DNA of 6,234 nucleotides, taken from positions 1-6,234 of the forward strand of contig QEUY01000271.1 in assembly GCA_003577365.1 (NCBI GenBank), given 5' to 3'. The notes under the pieces were generated by a model, which was given only the letters and a program-made list of their open reading frames with translations, made no database searches and was not told where the DNA came from. The translations under genes and the position numbers were made by a program. Of this stretch, positions 1 through 6,181 are shown one piece after another. Source of the stretch: Chloroflexota bacterium. GTDB lineage: Bacteria; Chloroflexota; Anaerolineae; Caldilineales; Caldilineaceae. The first letter of the stretch is position 1; each line of letters opens with the position of its first letter.

Positions 1-456
1 GAGTCGGGCGCGGCGCTGATCCACAACGATTACAAGTATGACAATCTGCTGCTCGACCCGCAGAACCTGACGCGCATCCGCGCCGTGCTCGATTGGGAGA
101 TGTGTACGCTGGGCGACCCGTTGATGGATCTGGGCACGCTGCTCGGCTACTGGATCGAGCCGGGCGACCCGCCCGCGCTGACGCGCATGTTTGGGCTGAC
201 GACGCTGCCCGGCAATTTTACGCGCGCCGAGGTGGTGGCGCGCTATGCCCAGGCCAGCGGACGCGCCCTGCCCGACCCGCTCTTTTACTATATCTACGGG
301 CTGGTCAAGATCGCGGGCATCATCCAGCAGTTGTATGCGCGCTACCGCCAGGGGCATGTGCCGGATGCGCGCTTCGCCGTGCTGGGCGAGGTGGTGCAGG
401 GCTGCGCCGCCTCCGCCGTGCGTGCCCTGGAGACGGGGCGGCTCAGTGGGGTATGA
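1..456 (+). CDS. Phosphotransferase family protein (APH/ACAD10-like kinase fold), 3' end only
   Basis: The open frame enters from the left edge and ends at TGA 454-456, giving the last 151 residues. Numbering from the window edge, the catalytic loop HNDYKYDN occupies residues 8-15, matching the HxDxxxxN motif of aminoglycoside-phosphotransferase-like kinases (catalytic Asp10, metal-binding Asn15). LDWE at 30-33 supplies the second metal-binding Asp (Asp31), followed by CTLGDPLMDLG (35-45). The helical tail around YYIYGLVKIAGIIQQLYARY with a following RFAVLGE segment is typical of the cytosolic 'phosphotransferase family' proteins related to the kinase domain of ACAD10/ACAD11, often found near acyl-CoA metabolism genes. 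This is a small-molecule kinase fold of unknown substrate, not evidence of antibiotic resistance. The start, the ATP-binding lobe and any fused domain lie outside the window. A GTG at 85 would begin after the catalytic motif, so it is not the start. Confidence 0.88.
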   Translation, partial: ESGAALIHNDYKYDNLLLDPQNLTRIRAVLDWEMCTLGDPLMDLGTLLGYWIEPGDPPALTRMFGLTTLPGNFTRAEVVARYAQASGRALPDPLFYYIYGLVKIAGIIQQLYARYRQGHVPDARFAVLGEVVQGCAASAVRALETGRLSGV

Positions 457-464
457 GGGGATAG

Positions 465-491
465 ACCGCAAAGGTTGCAAAGTACGCAAAA
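465..491 (+). repeat. Three-unit 9-nt periodic repeat NNNGCAAAG, 8 nt after the phosphotransferase stop
   Basis: Three contiguous nonamers read ACCGCAAAG, GTTGCAAAG and TACGCAAAA. The array begins 8 nt after the upstream TGA. A second array with the same first unit and period lies at 2796-2822 on the other strand, again just after a stop codon and again in the sense of the gene it follows. Short GCAAAG-type periodic arrays recur between genes in some GC-rich bacteria, as I recall; I know of no assigned function. There is no U-tract, so it is not an ordinary intrinsic terminator. Confidence 0.7.
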
Positions 492-518
492 GCTCCTTGC
501 CCCTCCATCCTTTGAAGC

Positions 519-548
519 TTGGCGACTGCGCCCTCCCCATGATAGAAT
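519..548 (+). promoter_or_regulatory. Candidate sigma70-type promoter for ftsY-prfB
   Basis: TTGGCG at 519-524 (4 of 6 matches to TTGACA) and TAGAAT at 543-548 (5 of 6 matches to TATAAT) are separated by 18 nt. This predicts a transcription start near 555 and a leader of about 97 nt before the ftsY TTG at 652. It is the best-placed AT-richer element in this gap. TTGAAG at 512-517 is an alternative -35 but sits too far away (25 nt). The prediction rests on motif match only. Confidence 0.5.
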
Positions 549-564
549 AGACTGCTATGGATTT

Positions 565-629
565 GGCGGGACAGCAGGCCTGCTGTGCGGCACACAGAGC
601 CGCATCCCGCCTGCCCGCTGGCGAGGGCA
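565..629 (+). promoter_or_regulatory. Structured 5' leader of ftsY (predicted three-way junction plus hairpin)
   Basis: Hand pairing gives an outer stem GGCGGG 565-570 with CCCGCC 606-611. It encloses hairpin 1, ACAGCA 571-576 with TGCTGT 581-586 (loop GGCC), and hairpin 2, GCGGC 587-591 with GCCGC 599-603 (loop ACACAGA). Every base pair is Watson-Crick, and only A604 and T605 are unpaired in the junction. Immediately after it, TGCCC 612-616 can pair with GGGCA 625-629 around an 8-nt loop. The structure lies between the predicted transcription start (about 555) and the ftsY Shine-Dalgarno at 640-644, which it leaves free. Hairpin 1 is also a 16-bp perfect DNA palindrome (571-586) and could instead be a protein-binding operator. 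It lacks the GGAAGGAAGCAG-type core of SRP RNA and matches no riboswitch class I recognise. Confidence 0.45.
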
Positions 630-639
630 ATCAAACACC

Positions 640-644
640 AGGAG
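640..644 (+). promoter_or_regulatory. Shine-Dalgarno AGGAG fixing the ftsY TTG start
   Basis: AGGAG lies 7 nt before the TTG at 652-654, an ideal spacing. It decides the start over the longest open frame, which could run back to a TTG at 475 inside the GCAAAG repeat and across the predicted promoter and leader. Confidence 0.75.
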
Positions 645-651
645 TCACACG

Positions 652-1602
<951 letters not shown>

Positions 1603-1605
1603 CCC

Positions 1606-1611
1606 AAAGGG
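1606..1611 (+). promoter_or_regulatory. Shine-Dalgarno AAAGGG deciding the prfB ATG at 1619
   Basis: AAAGGG ends 7 nt before ATG 1619-1621. A competing ATG at 1615-1617 overlaps it in another frame, has only 3 nt spacing, and reaches a stop within six codons. The ATG at 1619 is therefore the functional prfB start. Confidence 0.7.
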
Positions 1612-1618
1612 ATCATGC

Positions 1619-2720
1619 ATGAGCGAGCTTGAAACAACCCTGACCCAATTGGTGGAGCAGATTGGCTTGATCCGGAGGCGTCTTTGACGTCCCAGGCAAA
1701 GCCGAACGCTTGGCAGAGCTAGAGGCTGAAACCGGCGCGGCCGGCTTCTGGAACGACGCGCAGGCCGCCCAGAAAAAGATGCAAGAGATCAGCGCGCTGC
1801 GCGAACAGGTGGAGCAGTGGGAAACGCTCTACCGCCGTGCCACCGATGCGCTGGAACTCTTCCACATGGCCGAGGACGACCCTGGGCTGCTGACCGAACT
1901 AGAACAAGAGGCGGACAGCCTGGCGCAGGAATATGCCCAGCGTGAATTTTCGCTGGCGTTGGGCGGTCCACACGACGCCGGCCCCGCCATCATCAGCATC
2001 CATGCGGGCGCAGGCGGCACCGAGGCGCAAGACTGGGCGCAGATGCTGCTGCGTATGTATCTGCGCTGGGCCGAAAAGCGTGGCTTCAAAACCACCATCA
2101 CCGACATGACCGAGGGCGAAGAAGCCGGCGTCAAGAGCGTCACTGTCGAGATCGACGGCCCCTACGCCTATGGCTATCTTAAGGCGGAAAAGGGTACCCA
2201 TCGCCTTGTGCGCCTCAGCCCTTTTGATTCCAACAACCGCCGCCACACCAGCTTCGCCAAGGTCGAGGTCATGCCCGTCTTGGACGAAGACATCGAGATC
2301 GAGATCAACCCCAAAGACATTGAGATCGAAGTCTATCTGAGCGGCGGCGCAGGCGGGCAGAATGTGCAGAAGAACGCCACCGCGGTACGCATCCGCCACC
2401 TGCCGACAGGCCTGATCGTCACCTGCCAAAACGAGCGCAGCCAGACCCAAAACCGAGAATCGGCCATGCGTGTGCTGCGCGGCAAGCTCTACGAGATCGA
2501 ACAAGAACGGCTGGCCGAGGAAAAGGCCAAGCTCAAAGGCATCAACGTGCAGGCCAACTTCGGCTCGCAGATCCGCAGCTATGTGCTCCACCCTTACCAA
2601 TTGGTCAAAGACCTGCGCACCGACGTGGAGACCGGCAACACGACCGCCGTCCTCGATGGGGAGCTTGACCCGTTTATGGAGGCTTGGCTCAAACAGCAAG
2701 TCGGCGAAGAGAACGGCTAG
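1619..2720 (+). CDS. prfB: Peptide chain release factor 2, made by programmed +1 frameshift (join 1619-1684, 1686-2720)
   Basis: RF2 recognises UGA and UAA in the ribosomal A site and triggers hydrolysis of peptidyl-tRNA. A 22-codon first frame (MSELETTLTQLVEQIGLIRRRL) meets TGA at 1685-1687. Skipping T1685 continues as DVPGKAERLAELEAETGAAGFW into a 344-codon frame ending at TAG 2718-2720. The joined protein is 366 residues, next to 365 in E. coli. The coiled-coil domain 1 is N-terminal. SPF, the RF2 stop-codon anticodon-like tripeptide, is at residues 200-202, and the catalytic GGQ is at 245-247, both about five residues before their E. coli positions. The GGQ is followed by NVQKN rather than the commoner GVN/HVN. 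The first frame alone or the second frame alone would be an incomplete RF2, so this is one gene and not a pseudogene. It lies 16 nt after ftsY and has no promoter of its own that I can see. Confidence 0.97.
1674..1688 (+). promoter_or_regulatory. RF2 programmed +1 ribosomal frameshift site
   Basis: The elements are a Shine-Dalgarno-like GGAGG at 1674-1678, one codon (CGT, 1679-1681), then the slippery CTT (1682-1684), TGA (1685-1687) and C1688. This is the same arrangement as the E. coli prfB site: internal SD exactly 3 nt before CTT, and the weak-termination context TGAC. When RF2 is scarce the ribosome pauses at UGA, the Leu-tRNA slips from CUU to UUU, and reading resumes at GAC 1686. When RF2 is plentiful, termination yields a 22-residue peptide. 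This is negative autoregulation, well established for the family; function here is inferred from the motif and the joined reading frames. Confidence 0.96.
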
Positions 2721-2825
2721 CCCAGCCAGCGACTGACGCCAAACCATAATTATGCCCTAGCGGCCTGCGGAAGGGCGACTTACTCTTCCTCTGCCCTTTG
2801 CGCCCTTTGCGTGCTTTGCGGTAAA
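2721..2825. other. Convergent intergenic spacer without a clear terminator
   Basis: This spacer separates the ends of prfB and the M23 gene. It contains a 10-nt AT-rich palindrome CATAATTATG at 2745-2754 and competing short complementary pieces: GCCCT 2754-2758 or GCCCTT 2793-2798 with AAGGGC 2771-2776. None has a short loop or a trailing T-run on either strand, so intrinsic termination is not demonstrated. The right part is the GCAAAG array listed separately. Confidence 0.5.
2796..2822 (-). repeat. Three-unit 9-nt periodic repeat NNNGCAAAG after the M23 gene stop
   Basis: Read on the minus strand, 2822 to 2796 is ACCGCAAAG, CACGCAAAG, GGCGCAAAG. It begins 3 nt after the stop codon of the minus-strand gene (2826-2828). 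It shares the first unit exactly, the 9-nt period and the post-stop position with the + strand array at 465-491. Confidence 0.7.
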
Positions 2826-5800
2826 TCACTCTGTGATCGCCACGCGATAGGTTGCCTCACAGCCCACGGCGCTGTCCGGCGCGGGCGCGACGCGCACAAA
2901 ATAGGTCCCGTCCACCGCAGGCTGCCAGGCCAGCGTGCCGGCACCGTTGGCGGCCAGCCGCGTCAGCCCGTCGACGTCATAGACCTCTACCCGCGGCCTG
3001 ACCCCTGCGGCCACTTCGTCCACCGTTACCTGATAACGCGTGCCCGCGGTTGCGTTGAGCCGCAGCCAGTCCTCGTCGCGCGGCCCGTCGAAGAGGCGCG
3101 TCAGCGGCGGATGGCCCGCGCTCACGAAGACCGCGGCAAAGTAGCTATCGTCGGCTTCCAGCCGGTCGGCGGGACAGCGCAGCGGCGCGTGCAGGTCAAA
3201 CTCGCCCAGCCGGTCGCTGGCGGCATAGATCACCTGCGCCGCCTCGTCCACGACCGTGGGCAGCGGCGCCCAGGCGCGCGCTTGAGCATCCCAGCGCACC
3301 AGCAGCAGTTGGTCCAGCGCCAGATGGCGCGTATCGACGCCTTGATATTGCACGGCCAACTCTAGCGGGTGGGCCAGCGGGGTATCGGGCGGCGTGGGTG
3401 CGCCCTGCAGCCAGTCCAGCACCTGCAGGCGAAAGGCGCGGCCCAGGCTGCGCTGCGGCGGGATGGGTCGTGCCGGCGCGCCGCCCAGCGCCAGCTCGAC
3501 GCGCGCCTGGCCGGCCAAGGCATCGGCGGGCAGGTTGGCCGTCACCGTGCCGCCGCCATCGCGCAGCGTCGCGCCCTGGCTGCCCAAGAGAATTACCTCC
3601 GCCGTGGGGTTGAAACGCCAGAGACGGCGACTGGCCGCGCCCGCCGTCCACGGGTCCGGCCCATCTCCCGCCCAGCCAAAGGGGTCGACCGGCACGTCCA
3701 CGGCTTCGCCGTCCCAGACGCCGTTGCCGTTGTCCAGGTGAACGGCAAAGTGCAGATGCGTGCCCATGCTGTTGCCCGTGCTGCCCATGATGCCTAGCAC
3801 CGTGGCGCGCGCCATCACATCGCCGGCGCGCACGGCTACACCGTCGAGATGGCTGTAGCGGGTGAAATAGCCGTTCTCATGCGCCAAGATGACCTCGTTG
3901 CCATAGCCGCCGTTGCAGCGGGGCGTGCCTGCGGCGCAGGTCGTGTAGACCGCGGCCACGCGGCCCGCTGCCGCGGGGTAGATCGGCAGCGGCTCGTAGA
4001 CGCCCGGCGTCGCGGGGTTGGGGTCGCGGTAGGGAAAGTCGATCCCGTCATGGCCGTCATAGCAGCGCCGCTCGAAACAGCCCAGCGCATCGTTGGAGGG
4101 TTCGGCGCGGCGCTGCCGCCCATCCCACAGCAGCACGGCTTGGTTTTTGCTATAGTCTGGCGCGTCGTGGTCGAACCAGGAGTCGATCCACCCGCCTTCG
4201 TCGGTATCGCGCAGCGTGTCCAAAAAGGTGGCGGGCAGCCCGTCATAGGCCAGGGGCAGGTCAAGAAATGCGCCCGGGTCGCCGCCGGGGAAGCCGATAA
4301 AATCTTGGCCTCGGAGCGAATCGAGCAGGCTCAACGTGCGCCGCGGCGGCGAAAAGATATAGCCTGGCTTGGCCGCCACCAGCGTATAGGTCCCGCCGGG
4401 CAGATAGGCAAAGCGATAGCTGCCTGTGGCGTCGGTGGTGGTGCGCTGCGGCCCGGCGGCGATCTCCACCCCGGCCAGCGGCGTGCGGCTCGCATCCAAC
4501 ACCCTGCCCTGCAGCGCATAGAGGGGCGGGTCCTGGCGCGCGTGGATGAACCCTGTAGCCATGCGCGAGGCGGGTGAGGCCTCTCCGGCAAGGTTGGTCG
4601 CGGGCGAGACAAAGGCGACCATGCGCCCATCGTCGCTGAGCGCGGCGGGGCCGCGGCTGGGCGCATTGGCCTGGATCCCCGTCCAGGCCGCAGCCACGCC
4701 CACCGACACCCGGCTTGTATGCTGGGCCAGCCGGTCATAGAGGAAGATATCGTCGGCCTGGTTGCCGTCGCCGCCGACCAAATTGGTCGCCGCCGAGACG
4801 AAGGCCACATAGCGCCCGTCGCCGCTGAGGGTGGGCAGGTCCGAGGCGCGATTGGCCTGTGTCCCCGCCGAACTGAGCGAGACGCGGATCGTGCTGCCGG
4901 TTGCCAGATCGTGCAAGAAGATGTCCGCTACGCCATTCGTATCCCCTGGAACCAAGTTGGTCGCGCCGGAGACAAAGGCCACCCACTGCCCATCGCCGGA
5001 GATGGCCGCGGCGCGGCTGTCGCCGTTGCCGGGCACGCTGTTATTGGGCGCGCTATCGCCGGGCGCACCACTGTCGGGCGCACCACTGTCGGGCGCGCCA
5101 GTGGCGGCGCGCGAGAGCAGGCGCGTGCGCCCAGTGTCACCGTCATAGAGATAGATCTGCATGCTGCCGGACTCCGCCACCAGATTCGGAGCGAGTTCGG
5201 GGTCCAGATTGGTGGCGCGTGACTCAAAGACGATCCGCCGCCCGTCGCCGGAGATGGCAGGCGCGGACGAGTCGCCATTGGCCGGCTCTCCCTCCGGCCC
5301 CAGCGAGATCAGGGTGGTTGCGCCGCTGGCGCGGTTGTGGACAAAGATATCGGAAAGGCCGTTGCCGTCGCCCGCGGCCAGGTTGCCGGCGCGCGAATGA
5401 AAGGCGACCAGCGTACCGTCGGCGGAGAGCGCAGGCCGCGCCGTGGCCCCGGCGTCGCCCGTGCGGTCGTCGGCCTGCGCGCCGGCGCTGCTCACCGAGA
5501 CACGCTGGAGCCGGCCGGCGGCTTGGTCATAGACAAACGCATCTTGCACGGCGTTGGTGTCGCCCGGCGTCAGCGTCGTGGCCCAGGCATAGAAGGCGAT
5601 CACCTGGCCGTCGGCAGAGAGCGCGGGGATGCCGATGCCGCCATCTTGGGCCTGTGCCACCTGCGCCAGCGTGCCCGTAGCGCGGTCGTAGCGGTAGACG
5701 GCGGTGCGGTCAGCGCCGGAGGCCGCGGCGCGCAGCGTCAGCGCCACGATGCGGCCATCCGCCGAGAGCGCCACCCCGCGCGCCAGGCCGGGAGGCAGCT

Positions 5801-6149
5801 CTGCCGTGGCGGGGATGGCCGGTGTCGTGGTCACGACTTCGCGGCTGACAAAGCGGTCATCCGGCGCGACAAAGCGGTCATCCGGCGCAGGCAGGGCAGG
5901 GATCAGGCCCGCCCTGTCGTCTGGAGCCGCAGCTTCTGCTGCACCGACGATGGGTACGGTGGGGAGCAGCGAGGGCACGCCGAGCGCATCCGGCAGCGCC
6001 GCCGGTTTCGCCGTGGGCAGCCCAAGGCCGAGCAGCCACCACAGCGCCCAGCCCGCCGCGGCCAACAGCAGCAAGGGCCGCCCGCGCCGCCAGATCGGTG
6101 CGCGTGCGTTGGGCTGCGGCAGATTCGAGGAGGGGCGGTTTACGTCCAT
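2826..6149 (-). CDS. Exported/membrane-anchored M23 (LytM-type) metallopeptidase with N-terminal beta-propeller repeats
   Basis: The product is 1107 residues, probably a zinc endopeptidase cutting peptide cross-links of peptidoglycan outside the cytoplasm. A basic stretch (RRGR, 21-24) precedes a hydrophobic segment (about 25-44), a signal peptide or anchor. An Ala/Pro/Asp linker follows, with a duplicated APDDRFV (88-94, 95-101). Seven 'LSxDGxxVAF' units begin near 127, 176, 240, 298, 382, 440 and 503, many continuing as ATNLVxGDxNxxxDIFLYD. These are TolB/PD40-like strands consistent with a seven-bladed propeller. Residues 543-620 are a carboxypeptidase-regulatory-like beta-sandwich. The M23 domain (about 697-825) has HDGID (zinc ligands H700, D704), YSHLDG (H767) and THLHF (H798, zinc ligand H800), so the active site is complete. 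A beta-rich, possibly ZU5-like part (850-990) and a PPC-like domain (992-1105) follow. Six cysteines fall in plausible pairs (691/696, 738/745, 992/1097), as in extracytoplasmic proteins. No LPXTG motif is seen. The ATG is at 6149-6147 with no proper Shine-Dalgarno. Confidence 0.92.
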   Translation of the reverse strand: MDVNRPSSNLPQPNARAPIWRRGRPLLLLAAAGWALWWLLGLGLPTAKPAALPDALGVPSLLPTVPIVGAAEAAAPDDRAGLIPALPAPDDRFVAPDDRFVSREVVTTTPAIPATAELPPGLARGVALSADGRIVALTLRAAASGADRTAVYRYDRATGTLAQVAQAQDGGIGIPALSADGQVIAFYAWATTLTPGDTNAVQDAFVYDQAAGRLQRVSVSSAGAQADDRTGDAGATARPALSADGTLVAFHSRAGNLAAGDGNGLSDIFVHNRASGATTLISLGPEGEPANGDSSAPAISGDGRRIVFESRATNLDPELAPNLVAESGSMQIYLYDGDTGRTRLLSRAATGAPDSGAPDSGAPGDSAPNNSVPGNGDSRAAAISGDGQWVAFVSGATNLVPGDTNGVADIFLHDLATGSTIRVSLSSAGTQANRASDLPTLSGDGRYVAFVSAATNLVGGDGNQADDIFLYDRLAQHTSRVSVGVAAAWTGIQANAPSRGPAALSDDGRMVAFVSPATNLAGEASPASRMATGFIHARQDPPLYALQGRVLDASRTPLAGVEIAAGPQRTTTDATGSYRFAYLPGGTYTLVAAKPGYIFSPPRRTLSLLDSLRGQDFIGFPGGDPGAFLDLPLAYDGLPATFLDTLRDTDEGGWIDSWFDHDAPDYSKNQAVLLWDGRQRRAEPSNDALGCFERRCYDGHDGIDFPYRDPNPATPGVYEPLPIYPAAAGRVAAVYTTCAAGTPRCNGGYGNEVILAHENGYFTRYSHLDGVAVRAGDVMARATVLGIMGSTGNSMGTHLHFAVHLDNGNGVWDGEAVDVPVDPFGWAGDGPDPWTAGAASRRLWRFNPTAEVILLGSQGATLRDGGGTVTANLPADALAGQARVELALGGAPARPIPPQRSLGRAFRLQVLDWLQGAPTPPDTPLAHPLELAVQYQGVDTRHLALDQLLLVRWDAQARAWAPLPTVVDEAAQVIYAASDRLGEFDLHAPLRCPADRLEADDSYFAAVFVSAGHPPLTRLFDGPRDEDWLRLNATAGTRYQVTVDEVAAGVRPRVEVYDVDGLTRLAANGAGTLAWQPAVDGTYFVRVAPAPDSAVGCEATYRVAITE
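5031..5105 (-). repeat. Five 15-nt tandem units inside the M23 gene coding for a Pro-rich linker
   Basis: Units begin with GGGCGC or GGGCAC (+ strand) at 5031, 5046, 5061, 5076 and 5091. The two central ones (5061-5075 and 5076-5090, GGGCGCACCACTGTC) are identical; the outer ones are diverged. The length is a multiple of three, so the frame is kept, and the array encodes pentapeptides ending in AP or VP such as DSGAP, GDSAP and NNSVP (about residues 349-373). It lies between propeller units 4 and 5 and accounts for the longer gap there (84 residues against 49-64 elsewhere). Confidence 0.9.
5847..5888 (-). repeat. Exact 21-nt tandem duplication in the N-terminal linker of the M23 gene
   Basis: The segments 5847-5867 and 5868-5888, each starting GACAAAGCGG on the + strand, are identical. 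They encode APDDRFV twice (residues 88-101). A shorter relative, APDDR, occurs at residues 75-79, suggesting stepwise growth of the spacer between membrane anchor and propeller. Confidence 0.92.
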
Positions 6150-6181
6150 AGCCCTGCATTATATGGCCCTGCATTATAGCA
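6150..6181 (-). promoter_or_regulatory. Tandem-duplicated extended -10 promoter for the M23 gene
   Basis: On the minus strand two 15-nt units, GCTATAATGCAGGGC (6180-6166) and CATATAATGCAGGGC (6165-6151), share 13 identical bases and end one base before the ATG. Each carries a perfect TATAAT (6178-6173 and 6163-6158). The upstream copy is also a perfect extended -10, TGCTATAAT (6181-6173). No convincing TTGACA lies 16-18 nt upstream of either, which fits extended -10 use. Predicted starts are near 6166 (leader of about 17 nt) or near 6151 (essentially leaderless). AGGG at 6155-6152 is only 2 nt from the ATG, too close to serve as a normal Shine-Dalgarno. Confidence 0.6.

Noticed and set aside
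1..456. Aminoglycoside resistance gene
   Set aside because: The kinase-fold motifs are shared by many non-resistance enzymes, and the tail matches the ACAD10-like phosphotransferase family better; the substrate-binding half is outside the window.
565..611. Small SRP (4.5S-like) RNA gene next to ftsY
   Set aside because: The conserved SRP RNA tetraloop and GGAAG-type internal loop are absent; the fold is a three-way junction, not the single SRP hairpin.
475..651. A 59-codon N-terminal extension of FtsY starting at TTG 475
   Set aside because: It would translate through the GCAAAG repeat, the promoter and the structured leader, shows no FtsY-like or domain-like sequence, and lacks the good Shine-Dalgarno found 7 nt before TTG 652.
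1619..2720. prfB as a frameshifted pseudogene
   Set aside because: The break coincides exactly with the canonical RF2 recoding signal, and both SPF and GGQ motifs and the full length are intact.
1899..2747. A 282-codon minus-strand open frame opposite prfB
   Set aside because: It is antisense to a certain gene in the GC-rich codon register; the translated sequence has no coherent domain.
2754..2798. Intrinsic terminator built from GCCCT/AAGGGC/GCCCTT pieces between the convergent genes
   Set aside because: The stems are 5-6 bp with 13-16 nt loops, compete with one another, and have no T-run on either strand.
5337..6179. Long + strand open frames (up to about 280 codons) opposite the M23 gene
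   Set aside because: They are Arg/Ala/Gly-rich antisense shadows produced by high-GC third positions, with no recognisable domain and no Shine-Dalgarno.
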